The notes under the pieces are model-generated. The model was not told where the DNA came from and made no database searches. It worked only from the letters and a program-made list of their open reading frames with translations. The position numbers and the translations under genes were made by a program. From Pseudooceanicola sp. HF7 (GTDB taxonomy: Bacteria; Pseudomonadota; Alphaproteobacteria; Rhodobacterales; Rhodobacteraceae): 64,000 nt of DNA. This document shows positions 24,556-32,735 of this stretch, piece by piece. The stretch lies in NCBI RefSeq assembly GCF_011806405.1, contig NZ_JAATOW010000005.1:62001-126000 (forward strand), given 5' to 3'. The first letter of the stretch is position 1. Every line of letters starts with the position of its first letter.

Positions 24556-24743
24556 TACAGGTCCTCTCCACTCACTCCGCGAGAAGGACTAGGGCCTGCG
24601 CCTTGCCAGAAGCTTAAACGCCCGGTCCGAAACCCTGTGAATTTGACCTGTTGGCATCGCAGAGCAACCTTCACGCACAACGTAAGGGGCGGCTGAAAAT
24701 CAAGCGGTTCCAGAAGCTTGCCTGCCGGGCTTGATCTGATGGG

Positions 24744-25055
24744 TCAGGCGGCCTCGGGGTCTTCCGCGGCCTGGACCAGGTAATCGGCCATGCGTTCGGC
24801 GATCTGGGCTTCCGTGGCATATCCGGTCAGATCCTGCGTCAGGCGTGCCAGCACGCCCTGGCCTGACGTGCCCGCCAGCCCTGCCTGCACGTTGGACTGA
24901 GCATAGGTTTCGGCCTCTGCTTCGGGCAGTCGCAGGATCCCTGCGGCCCAAAGCCCGACCAGCCTGTCGCGGCGGGCGCGGATGGCGAAGAGACGATCCT
25001 GGTCGAGTGCGAACTTGGCCTCATAGGCGCGTTCGCGTTCGTCGAAGGTCCTCAT
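24744..25055 (-). CDS. F1-ATPase inhibitor zeta subunit (DUF1476)
   Basis: The 103-residue protein has the zeta pattern: T-F-D-E-R-E-R-A-Y-E-A-K-F-A (residues 3-16) in the inhibitory N-terminal helix, R-R-D-R-L-V-G-L-W-A-A (28-38), then a four-helix body. In Paracoccus, zeta blocks ATP hydrolysis by F1-ATP synthase. An unusual point is the reduced conservation after residue 45 (LRLPEAEAETYAQSNVQAG), so it could be a second, divergent copy. It is divergent from purC, a neighbourhood I associate with Rhodobacterales. Confidence 0.8.
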   Translation of the reverse strand: MRTFDERERAYEAKFALDQDRLFAIRARRDRLVGLWAAGILRLPEAEAETYAQSNVQAGLAGTSGQGVLARLTQDLTGYATEAQIAERMADYLVQAAEDPEAA

Positions 25056-25234
25056 GGCTTTCTCCCGCGTTATGCCCTTGTATCATGCCACGAAAGGGTC
25101 GATTTCCCAAGCGGAAGCGACAGGACGGTGGCGCGGGGGACCGCAGCCGCGCGGCTCTCTTGCGGGCGAGGCAGGCTTGCACTAAGAGGTCGCAACGGCG
25201 AGACTCTTCTCCCTGCTATTGAGAGGCCCAGGCC

Positions 25235-25993
25235 ATGGCGCGACGCAAAAAAATCTATGAAGGCAAGGCCAAGATTCTCTATGAAGGCCCGGAGCCCGGC
25301 ACCATCGTCCAGTATTTCAAGGACGACGCCACGGCCTTCAACGCCGAGAAGAAAGCGACGATCGAGGGGAAGGGTGTCTTGAACAACCGTCTCAGCGAGT
25401 TCTTCATGACCGGCCTCAACGGCATCGGCGTTCCCACGCACTTCATCCGTCGCCTGAACATGCGCGAACAGCTGTGCCGCAGCTGCGAGATCATCCCGCT
25501 GGAGATCATCGTGCGCAACGTGGCCGCCGGCAGCCTGTCCAAGCGCCTTGGCATCGAGGAAGGCACGCCGCTGCCGCGCCCGATCGTCGAGTATTGCTTC
25601 AAGGATGATGCGCTTGGCGATCCCATGGTCAGCGAAGAGCATATCGCCGCCTTCGGCTGGGCCAGCCAGCAGGACATGGACGATATCCTGCATCTTGCGC
25701 TGCGCGTGAACGATTTCCTGTCCGGCGTCATGCTGGCCGCCGGCATCCGGCTGGTGGACTTCAAGATCGAGGTCGGCCGCGTGTTTGAAGGTGACTTCCA
25801 ACGTCTTGTGGTTGCTGATGAAATCAGCCCCGACAGCTGCCGCCTTTGGGATATCGAAAGCGGTCAGCACCTGGACAAGGATGTCTTCCGCCGTGACCTG
25901 GGCAGCCTGACGGATGCCTATACAGAGGTCGCCCGCCGCCTGGGCGTGATGCCCAAGACCAGCGGCCCGAGCAAACCCACGCTGATCAACTGA
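25235..25993 (+). CDS. purC: SAICAR synthase
   Basis: PurC joins CAIR and aspartate with ATP to give SAICAR. The 252-residue protein starts [12 protein letters not shown] and has the conserved [33 protein letters not shown] and L-V-D-F-K-I-E, with [11 protein letters not shown]. All substrate-binding blocks are intact. It is 11 bp before purS, so they form one operon that ends at the terminator after purS. Confidence 0.97.
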   Translation: MARRKKIYEGKAKILYEGPEPGTIVQYFKDDATAFNAEKKATIEGKGVLNNRLSEFFMTGLNGIGVPTHFIRRLNMREQLCRSCEIIPLEIIVRNVAAGSLSKRLGIEEGTPLPRPIVEYCFKDDALGDPMVSEEHIAAFGWASQQDMDDILHLALRVNDFLSGVMLAAGIRLVDFKIEVGRVFEGDFQRLVVADEISPDSCRLWDIESGQHLDKDVFRRDLGSLTDAYTEVARRLGVMPKTSGPSKPTLIN

Positions 25994-26004
25994 GGAGCCC
26001 GCCG

Positions 26005-26235
26005 ATGAAAGCCCGTGTCCATGTCATGCTGAAGAACGGCGTTCTGGATCCCCAGGGCGAGGCCGTGCGCCATGCGCTCGGCAGCCTGGGGTTCGACGGG
26101 GTCGAAGGGGTCCGCCAGGGCAAGGTCATCGAGCTTGACCTGGCAGAGGGCACCACGGAAGCGACCGTCACCGAGATGTGCGAAAAGCTGCTCGCCAATA
26201 CGGTGATCGAAAGCTACTCCGTCGAGATCGGCTGA
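26005..26235 (+). CDS. purS: FGAM synthase, PurS subunit
   Basis: The 76-residue PurS joins PurL and PurQ in FGAM synthase. It has the standard form: K-A-R-V-H-V-M-L-K-N-G-V-L-D-P-Q-G at the start, then F-D-G-V-E-G-V-R-Q-G-K and L-L-A-N-T-V-I-E-S-Y. It follows purC directly. A strong terminator separates it from purQ, 383 bp away, although PurS and PurQ act in one complex. Confidence 0.95.
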   Translation: MKARVHVMLKNGVLDPQGEAVRHALGSLGFDGVEGVRQGKVIELDLAEGTTEATVTEMCEKLLANTVIESYSVEIG

Positions 26236-26278
26236 AAGTCTCTGAAAGATTAACGCGGTCTTCACGAAGACCGTGCGG

Positions 26279-26310
26279 AGCGCACCGACAGGACTGTCGG
26301 TGCGCTTTTT
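26279..26310 (+). terminator. Strong intrinsic terminator after purS, preceded by a second hairpin
   Basis: AGCGCACCGACA (26279-26290) pairs with TGTCGGTGCGCT (26295-26306) over loop GGAC and ends in TTTTT. Just before it, CGGTCTTC/GAAGACCG (26256-26263/26266-26273) is a second inverted repeat. Confidence 0.93.
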
Positions 26311-26370
26311 CGCGCCAGGCCATCGATTCACCGGTAAACGGTCTGAAATCCGGCGATTTTCCCATGTCTG

Positions 26371-26415
26371 TTTCACGTCCGTATCACGTCGGTATTACGT
26401 CGGTGCGCGTGTCGG
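26371..26415 (+). repeat. Four tandem ~11-bp repeats upstream of purQ
   Basis: The units TTTCACGTCCG, TATCACGTCGG, TATTACGTCGG and the 12-base TGCGCGTGTCGG follow without gaps; the spacing is one helical turn. They lie 204 bp before the purQ start in a gap of 383 bp that otherwise holds only the purS terminator. Direct repeats phased this way could bind a regulator cooperatively. Nothing else is seen in the gap; a basic reading frame inside it is judged spurious. Confidence 0.5.
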
Positions 26416-26618
26416 TAATTGGCCGGGTTAAGAGAGCGCGCGTTGCGTCGGGCCGTGATCGGGGCGCGGGATTCCGCGGCGGCGCTTCACAGGGCGCGCA
26501 AATGGCCCGCAAAGCCGGGACGGGTGGTCGGAAAGGCTTGCCTTCGCTGCCGCTTGGGACGTAAGAGGCAGCCAAGCCGGAACACCCATCCACATCCAAC
26601 CCCGCGAGGTGCCTGCCG

Positions 26619-27287
26619 ATGAAAGCCGCTGTCCTTGTTTTCCCCGGATCCAACTGCGATCGGGATCTGAAAGTGGCCTTCGAGGCCGTGGGCGCGGAGG
26701 TGACCATGGTCTGGCACAAGGAAAGCACCTTGCCGGACGGCGTGGACATCGTGGGCGTGCCGGGCGGCTTTTCCTACGGCGATTACCTGCGCTGCGGGGC
26801 CATCGCGGCCAATTCCCCGATCTGCACCGAGCTCAAGCGCCACGTCGATCGCGGCGGCTATGCCCTGGGCATCTGCAACGGCTTCCAGATCCTGACGGAA
26901 ACCCGCATCCTGCCGGGCGCGCTGATCCGCAATGCCGGGCTGAAGTACATCTGCAAGCATGTGCCGCTGACGGTCACCACCTCTGACAGCGTGTTCACCC
27001 AAGGGTACAACGCGGGCAGCACGGTCTCTATCCCGATTGCGCACCACGATGGCAACTACCAGGCCGATGACGCGCTGCGGGCGGCGCTGGCGGATGCGGA
27101 CCGGATCGCCTTTACCTATGAAGACAACCCCAATGGCTCTGCCGGGGATATCGCCGGCGTGCTGAGCGAGAACCGCCGCGTGCTTGGCATGATGCCGCAC
27201 CCGGAGCGGGCCGCGGACGAGGGCCACGGCGGCACCGATGGCGCGGCGCTGTTCACCGGCATCGCCGGGGCGCTTGTCGCCGCCTGA
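26619..27287 (+). CDS. purQ: FGAM synthase, PurQ glutaminase subunit
   Basis: PurQ supplies ammonia from glutamine. The 222-residue class I amidotransferase has V-L-V-F-P-G-S-N-C-D, G-F-S-Y-G-D-Y-L-R-C-G, the nucleophile Cys in L-G-I-C-N-G-F-Q (near residue 86) and the His/Glu of M-M-P-H-P-E-R (near 195). The ATG is the expected family start. It is separately transcribed from purCS. Confidence 0.96.
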   Translation: MKAAVLVFPGSNCDRDLKVAFEAVGAEVTMVWHKESTLPDGVDIVGVPGGFSYGDYLRCGAIAANSPICTELKRHVDRGGYALGICNGFQILTETRILPGALIRNAGLKYICKHVPLTVTTSDSVFTQGYNAGSTVSIPIAHHDGNYQADDALRAALADADRIAFTYEDNPNGSAGDIAGVLSENRRVLGMMPHPERAADEGHGGTDGAALFTGIAGALVAA

Positions 27288-27560
27288 GCGCGCAAAGCTC
27301 CCGCTCTGCCACGGGCGGGACTGGTTTCAGAGATCACCCAAGATTGCGCTGTCGCACCATGCGGCAGCGCATTTTGCTTTGCGGGGCACGTTCCAGGCCG
27401 CCGCGCCGCAGCAGGCACCAGCCCACAAGTTGTAACGTTTTTGAGTGAACGCTGCGCCACGCTTGCAAGCTTGCGTTGATAGAGGCAGAAGCAACGGGCC
27501 TTGGCCCGCCATCGGTGCGCGGGGCGTTCAGGCGTTGCGCGGCGCTCAATTGCCGTGGCT

Positions 27561-27604
27561 TGAAGGGACTGGGCTTTGAAGGGACTGGGCTTTGAAGGAC
27601 CTGG
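27561..27604 (+). repeat. 16-bp tandem repeat carrying three Shine-Dalgarno-like cores before a start codon
   Basis: TGAAGGGACTGGGCTT occurs twice in perfect tandem (27561-27576, 27577-27592), with a partial third copy TGAAGGACCTGG (27593-27604) ending one base before the ATG. Each copy has GAAGG(G/A), able to pair with 16S rRNA. Slippage at such repeats could vary translation. The rest of the 318-bp gap after purQ shows short G/C-rich palindromic stretches only. Confidence 0.8.
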
Positions 27605-27605
27605 A

Positions 27606-28697
27606 ATGACCATTCTGCTCTGCCGGCCCCGGGGTGGGTTCAACGATTGCCTTGTGCAGGTCGAGCTGGCCCGACGCTACGCACAGTCCCACGGACGGCG
27701 CCTGGTTCTGGACACCCGGCGATCGGGGCTGCACGCCCAGTTGACAGAGTATTTCCGCCCCGGTCCCGAGCTGCGCCCGGCGCCTGAGGACCTCACACCG
27801 GACCTGCTGGCCGCGCTTGACGCCGAAGACAGCCTGCGGCCAAGCGAAGTCGCGCACCGGCTCTCGAGTTATGTCCCCGAATATCGGGACGGCCACCACC
27901 GGGATGCCATGACCGGCGCGGTGCTGAGCTTCGACATGGGCAAGGACCATCCCGAAAAGGTGCTGCTGCGTGAGACCAGCGGCGGCGGTTACGAGAGCTT
28001 GCTGCTGCTGAGCCACCTCCAGCTGCATCCGCAGATCGCCTCTGAGATTGGCGGGCGCATCCTGGAGCTGGGCCCGGAGCATGACGCGGTGCATGTGCGT
28101 CACAGCGATTACCGAAGCGATTACAAGGCCTTCCTGACCCGTCTTGCACCGGCTCTGAAGCGCCGCCCGGTGCTGTTGTGCACAGACAGCCGAGAGGTGC
28201 AGGAGGTCGCGCCGGGACTGCTGCCCGGCATCGACCGCCTGCTAATGCTGGCCGAGGTCCCGGAGACCGACGGCAAGCCCCTGCACGTGCTGGCGGAGGG
28301 GGATGTTTCGGCGCGCAATATAGAGATGCTGACGGATCTCTTCGCCCTGGCATTCGCCCGCAGGCTCTGGTTCGGCTCCGTTCAAATCGGGGACGATCCC
28401 GGGCAGGTCTCCGGTTTCTCGCTGCTGGCCGAAGCGCTCAGGCGGCATCCGAAGGTGCTGAGCGGCCTCTTTGCCGGGGCCGCGCCAGAGGTGCGCGCGG
28501 GACTGGAGGCACGGGTGGCCGGGCGTGGGCGGGCGCGGCTTTCGCCGAGCCTGCGGATGGCGGCGCTGCGGATAAGACTGACCCGCAGGCGGTGGGACCC
28601 TGTCCTGGACGCCAAGATCTACCAGCTGGGGCGGACGTGCTGGCGCTTCGGAAAGGCCGGGCTGATTGAGACCTCTCCAGTCCCGCCGCTTTTCTGA
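27606..28697 (+). CDS. Fucosyltransferase-like (NodZ/GT23-type) protein
   Basis: The 363-residue cytosolic protein has features of the GDP-fucose transferase superfamily: R-P-R-G-G-F-N-D (donor loop) at the start, A-Q-S-H-G-R-R-L-V-L-D-T-R, A-V-H-V-R-H-S-D-Y in place of the H-x-R-x-G-D signature (near residue 164), and V-L-L-C-T-D-S-R-E-V for the later nucleotide-binding strand. In NodZ and FUT8 this Arg contacts GDP-fucose. The G-D of the signature is S-D here, so donor or activity may differ. The ATG is taken because the first strand starts immediately after it. No other glycan gene is nearby. Confidence 0.55.
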   Translation: MTILLCRPRGGFNDCLVQVELARRYAQSHGRRLVLDTRRSGLHAQLTEYFRPGPELRPAPEDLTPDLLAALDAEDSLRPSEVAHRLSSYVPEYRDGHHRDAMTGAVLSFDMGKDHPEKVLLRETSGGGYESLLLLSHLQLHPQIASEIGGRILELGPEHDAVHVRHSDYRSDYKAFLTRLAPALKRRPVLLCTDSREVQEVAPGLLPGIDRLLMLAEVPETDGKPLHVLAEGDVSARNIEMLTDLFALAFARRLWFGSVQIGDDPGQVSGFSLLAEALRRHPKVLSGLFAGAAPEVRAGLEARVAGRGRARLSPSLRMAALRIRLTRRRWDPVLDAKIYQLGRTCWRFGKAGLIETSPVPPLF

Positions 28698-28837
28698 CCG
28701 TCGCAGGCGGGGGCGACACCGCGCCTTGGGTCGCGCACCAAGCGCTTTTCCCGCAAGGGTTTGCCATAGGCGGCGCCTTGCCCATCCGAGCGCCGCGCTC
28801 TCTTGAGCGGCCCTGCGGCGCGGCGTAGTCTGGCGGG

Positions 28838-30616
28838 ATGGAACCAAACGCGTCCGACCGGGCCCGAAAGACCGCACCAACCCGACCTCCCGCCCGCACG
28901 GTAAGCTGGCGGGCGCGGCTGGCGCTTGGCTTCTTCGTGGTGCTGGTCGTGGCCGTGGTGGTGGTGACCAATGCCTTCCTGATGGGGCGCTTCACGGAGA
29001 CCACGCGCAACCGGGCAGAGCTGCGGCTGGCGCTTTTCGGGGCGAACCTGGTCAGCGAGTTGCGCCGCAACTCCATCGTGCCGCAACTGCTGGCCCGCGA
29101 TCCGGAGCTGATCAATGCGCTGAACTCGGGCGATTTCTCGACCTCGTCGCAGCGGCTGATCTCTTTCGTGGATGAAATCGGCGCGGCCAGCCTGATGCTG
29201 CTGGACCGCGACGGGCGCACGGTGGCGGCGACGGATCGCAACCGGTTGGGCGAACAGCACCGCAACGACGGCTTCTTCGTTGAGGCGCAGCGGTCCAACG
29301 AAACCGTCTTTACCGTCATCCCGCGCGAGGCGCCGGGGTTCAACTTTGCCTATTCGCGCCGGCTGGAAAGCCAGGGCCAGCTGATCGGCGTGATCGTCGT
29401 GGAAGTGGACCTGCAGAAGTTCGAGCGCAGTTGGGCGGGGATTTCCGATGCGCTGCTGGTGATGGACAGCCAGGGGCAGATCATCCTGTCGACGGAGCCG
29501 CGCTGGCGCGGGCTGACCGAGCCCGAGGCGGTGGCGCGCGAGACGCCCAGCTCTGCCATCCGACGCGCGCTTCAGGTCACGGCCGACTGGGCCTCTGACG
29601 TGGATGGCTATTACCTGGAGGGCGAGGCGGTGATGCGGGTCAGCAACCGCATTCCCTTCCGCGGCTGGACCGTGGCCAGCTACACCACATACGCCAGCGT
29701 TCGCGAAAAGGTGAACGGGGTCCTGGCGCTCGAGATCATGGGCTTTGCCATCCTGCTGGCGCTGGCCTTCTATGCGCTCAGCCGCAAGACCATGCTGCGG
29801 ATGGATATCTTCCGCCGCGACGCCGCCGACCTGCGCGCGCTGAACGAACGCCTGCAACGCGAGATCGCGGAGCGCGAGCGGATGGAGAAAAGCCTTGAGG
29901 TGGCCGAGCAGACCCTGGCGCAAAGCCAGAAGCTGGCGGCCCTGGGCGAGATGTCCGCTGCCGTCAGCCATGAGCTGAACCAGCCGCTGGCCGCGATGAA
30001 GACCTACCTGGCGGGTGCCAAGCTGCTGCTGCGGCGCAACCGCACGGAAGAGGCGCTGTCAAGCTTCGGGCGGATCGACGACCTGATCAACCGCATGGGC
30101 CAGATCACGCGGCAGCTGAAAAGCTTTGCCTCAAAGGGCGGAGAGACCTTCCAGCCGGTGAACATGGGCGACAGCCTGGCCTCGGCCCTGGCGATGATGG
30201 AACCCCAGCTGCGCCAGCGCAAGGTGCGCATCACGCGCGCCGTCCCGGACCGCCCCGTGCGGGTCATGGCCGACCGCGTGCGGCTGGAGCAGGTGATGAT
30301 CAACCTGCTGCGCAACGCGCTGGACGCGACCTCCAACACCGCGGAGGCCCATATCGACATCCTGCTCAGCGCCGGGGAAACCGCCACGCTGACCGTGCGT
30401 GACAATGGCACCGGCATCCAGGACCTGGATGCGCTGTTCGAACCTTTCTACACGACGAAGCAACCCGGAGACGGCACCGGCCTTGGGCTGGCGATCTCTA
30501 CCGGGATCGTCAATGACCTTGGCGGGCGGCTCACCGCGCGCAACGCCGAGGCGGGTGGGGCTGTTTTTGAAGTACAGCTGCCTATCTTATCAGATGAAGT
30601 TGAAGCCGCAGAATAA
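28838..30616 (+). CDS. dctB: C4-dicarboxylate-type sensor histidine kinase
   Basis: The 592-residue kinase has an N-terminal membrane helix (LALGFFVVLVVAVVVVTN, about 28-47), a periplasmic tandem PAS/Cache sensor of about 250 residues, a second helix near 300-318, a coiled-coil linker (LNERLQREIAERERMEKSLEVAEQ), the HisKA box with His378 in AVSHELNQPLAAMK and a HATPase with F-Y-T-T-K and GTGLGLAIS. The H-E-L-N-Q-P-L box is typical for DctB/NtrB-like kinases. The response-regulator gene follows by 31 bp. The effector is likely succinate/malate/fumarate, by family. Confidence 0.88.
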   Translation: MEPNASDRARKTAPTRPPARTVSWRARLALGFFVVLVVAVVVVTNAFLMGRFTETTRNRAELRLALFGANLVSELRRNSIVPQLLARDPELINALNSGDFSTSSQRLISFVDEIGAASLMLLDRDGRTVAATDRNRLGEQHRNDGFFVEAQRSNETVFTVIPREAPGFNFAYSRRLESQGQLIGVIVVEVDLQKFERSWAGISDALLVMDSQGQIILSTEPRWRGLTEPEAVARETPSSAIRRALQVTADWASDVDGYYLEGEAVMRVSNRIPFRGWTVASYTTYASVREKVNGVLALEIMGFAILLALAFYALSRKTMLRMDIFRRDAADLRALNERLQREIAERERMEKSLEVAEQTLAQSQKLAALGEMSAAVSHELNQPLAAMKTYLAGAKLLLRRNRTEEALSSFGRIDDLINRMGQITRQLKSFASKGGETFQPVNMGDSLASALAMMEPQLRQRKVRITRAVPDRPVRVMADRVRLEQVMINLLRNALDATSNTAEAHIDILLSAGETATLTVRDNGTGIQDLDALFEPFYTTKQPGDGTGLGLAISTGIVNDLGGRLTARNAEAGGAVFEVQLPILSDEVEAAE

Positions 30617-30647
30617 CATTCGCCAATAAGCGAGACCGGAGAACACG

Positions 30648-31982
30648 ATGCAAAAAGCCATGAAGATCGCGATTGTCGATGACGAGCAGGACATGCGTCA
30701 GTCGATCAGCCAGTGGCTTGCCCTGTCGGGCTATGACACGGAAACCTTCCCGAGCGCGGAAGAGGCATTGAAGAAACTTGGCCCGGATTATCCGGGTATC
30801 GTCATTTCCGACATCAAGATGCCGGGCATGGACGGGATGGCCTTCCTGAAGAAGCTGATGGGCAGCGACAGCTCTTTGCCGGTGATCATGATCACCGGGC
30901 ATGGCGATGTGCCCATGGCGGTCGAGGCGATGCGCCTTGGGGCCTTCGATTTCCTTGAAAAGCCCTTTAACCCCGACAAGATGACGGCGCTGGCCAAGAA
31001 GGCCGCCAATGCGCGCCGCCTGACCATGGACAACCGCCAGCTGCGCAAGGAACTGTCGGACGGCGGCCAGATCATGAAGAAGCTGATCGGCACCTCCCCG
31101 GTGATGGAGCGCCTGCGCGAGGATATCCTGGACCTGGGCCAGGCTGACGGTCACGTGCTGATCGACGGCGAAACCGGCACCGGCAAGACCCTTGTCGCCC
31201 ATGCGCTGCATGCGGTGGGGGCCCGGGCTGGCAAGAAGTTCGTCCTGATCTCCTGCGCGGCGCTGGAAGAGGATGCGCTGGCCAAGCGCCTGTTCGGCCC
31301 AATGCAGCCCGAGGACAGCCAGCTTCCCGCCATCGAGGAAGCGCGCGGCGGCACGCTGGTGCTGGAAGATGTCGAGGCGCTGTCCGACAGCCTTCAGGCG
31401 CGGCTGCTGAACGCGATCAATGAGCAGGGGATGCCCGGCGAGACGCGCATCGTGGCGATCTCCAACCTGCAGGAGCAGGACCGCACCTGCGAGGACGTGC
31501 TGCGCCCGGACCTGTTCTACCGCCTGGCCGCGCTGCGCATCACCGTGCCGCCGCTGCGCCAGCGGGGCGAGGATATCCTGACGCTCTTCACCCGTCTGGG
31601 TGAGCAATTCGCCGATGAATACGGCTGCGAGGCGCCGCAGGTCACCGCACAGGAGGCCGCGCAGCTTCTGCAGGCCCCCTGGCCAGGCAACGTGCGCCAG
31701 CTGATCAACGTGGCGGAGCGGGCCGTGCTGCAATCGCGCCGTGGCTCCGGCACCATCGCCAGCCTTCTGATGAGCGATCACGAGGAAATGCAGCCCGTGA
31801 TGACCACGGAGGGCAAGCCTCTGAAGGAATACGTGGAAGCCTTCGAGCGGATGCTGATCGACAACACGATGCGCCGCCACAAGGGCTCCATCGCCAGCGT
31901 GATGGAAGAGCTGTGCCTGCCGCGCCGGACCTTGAACGAGAAGATGGCGAAATACGGGCTGCAACGCGCAGATTACCTGTAA
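30648..31982 (+). CDS. dctD: DctD-like response regulator with altered AAA+ domain (no GAFTGA)
   Basis: The 444-residue protein has a receiver domain (acidic DDE near residue 10, phospho-Asp55 in ISDIKMPG, Lys in E-K-P-F), an AAA+ domain with Walker A GETGTGKT (near 175), and a Fis-type HTH at the C-terminus (ASVMEELCLPRRTLNEKMAKYG). Two hallmark elements differ. The GAFTGA loop that contacts sigma-54 is absent; between LFG and GGTL stand only about 15 residues (PMQPEDSQLPAIEEAR). Walker B reads LVLEDV, not LFLDEI. Arg-finger positions (L-R-P-D-L-F-Y-R-L) remain. It therefore probably does not activate sigma-54, and may act on sigma-70 promoters, as reported for Rhodobacter capsulatus NtrC. 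Confidence 0.88.
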   Translation: MQKAMKIAIVDDEQDMRQSISQWLALSGYDTETFPSAEEALKKLGPDYPGIVISDIKMPGMDGMAFLKKLMGSDSSLPVIMITGHGDVPMAVEAMRLGAFDFLEKPFNPDKMTALAKKAANARRLTMDNRQLRKELSDGGQIMKKLIGTSPVMERLREDILDLGQADGHVLIDGETGTGKTLVAHALHAVGARAGKKFVLISCAALEEDALAKRLFGPMQPEDSQLPAIEEARGGTLVLEDVEALSDSLQARLLNAINEQGMPGETRIVAISNLQEQDRTCEDVLRPDLFYRLAALRITVPPLRQRGEDILTLFTRLGEQFADEYGCEAPQVTAQEAAQLLQAPWPGNVRQLINVAERAVLQSRRGSGTIASLLMSDHEEMQPVMTTEGKPLKEYVEAFERMLIDNTMRRHKGSIASVMEELCLPRRTLNEKMAKYGLQRADYL

Positions 31983-32002
31983 GCCATTCTGCCAGATGAT
32001 CA

Positions 32003-32040
32003 CCGGCCCGCGGAACTCTCCGTGGGCCGGTTTGCTTTTT
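32003..32040 (+). terminator. Terminator after dctD
   Basis: CCGGCCC (32003-32009) pairs with GGGCCGG (32024-32030), with an inner CGGA/TCCG stem, followed by TTTGCTTTTT. Confidence 0.88.
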
Positions 32041-32297
32041 GCAATTCGCGCCACGCAAATCACCGCGCCGGCTGGCGGCAGGGCCGCTTCAACGTGCACG
32101 ATGGGGCCGGATTGGGCGCGCTGCGGGGGCTATTTGGTGGCGGACAGGCCGAATTGCCTGAAAGTTCCACATTCTTTTCAGTGGGCGCCAGCGCCCAAAA
32201 ACTGAGAAAACTCAGGCAAATCGCAGACAAAGCTCTGTCAAATCGCCGTATGGGCGCGAAAAACAGGGCCGCATCGCGGAAAGATGAATTTTCGCCA

Positions 32298-32735
32298 TTG
32301 TCAGCGCTGCCGTATGCACCTTATGTTCATAAGACGGTCCCTATGAAGGATCGAGAGAGTTTTACCGGATCCGGGTTGGCCCATAGAGGCCCTTGGCTTC
32401 GGACCTATTGAACCCGTTTACGGGTTTCGCACTTGCCGGACATTCCCGTGGCACACAGCTTCGAAATGGACCGGTTTGAAATGGGCGGGCGACCGTACCG
32501 GACAGGACCCGAAAAGGGTCCACCGGGCGGGTACAGCACCGTCGGAGAAGAAACGCGATGAGGCGTGCGAGGATCGAGACAGCCACGGGAGGCGCCGGAA
32601 GCGGCGCCCGCGACGCTGCCATATCCGCCGCACTCATCGCCCCTGACAGTCGCGTCATGAAATCCCTCGCTCCACCGGGCGGGCCCCCTGGGTCACTCCG
32701 GGGACGGGGGCGTTCATGCCGCGCAATTGGTTATC
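32298..32735 (+). promoter_or_regulatory. Candidate rne promoter and long structured 5' leader
   Basis: The 750 bp between dctD and rne holds no credible gene. A sigma-70-like promoter, TTGTCA (32298-32303), 18 bp, TATGTT (32322-32327), is present. The following ~400 nt contains hairpins AACCCGT/ACGGGTT (32411-32426), GGACCC/GGGTCC with loop GAAAA (32505-32521) and GGCGCC/GGCGCC (32591-32608). In E. coli, RNase E cleaves hairpins in its own 5' leader to regulate itself; this leader could do the same here. No strong ribosome site precedes the start codon. A TGGGCG/CGCCCA hairpin also lies near 32185. Confidence 0.45.

Noticed and set aside
26364-26567. 66-residue basic reading frame between purS and purQ
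   Set aside because: Its first codons are made by the tandem repeats and it lacks a ribosome site; it is more likely spurious.
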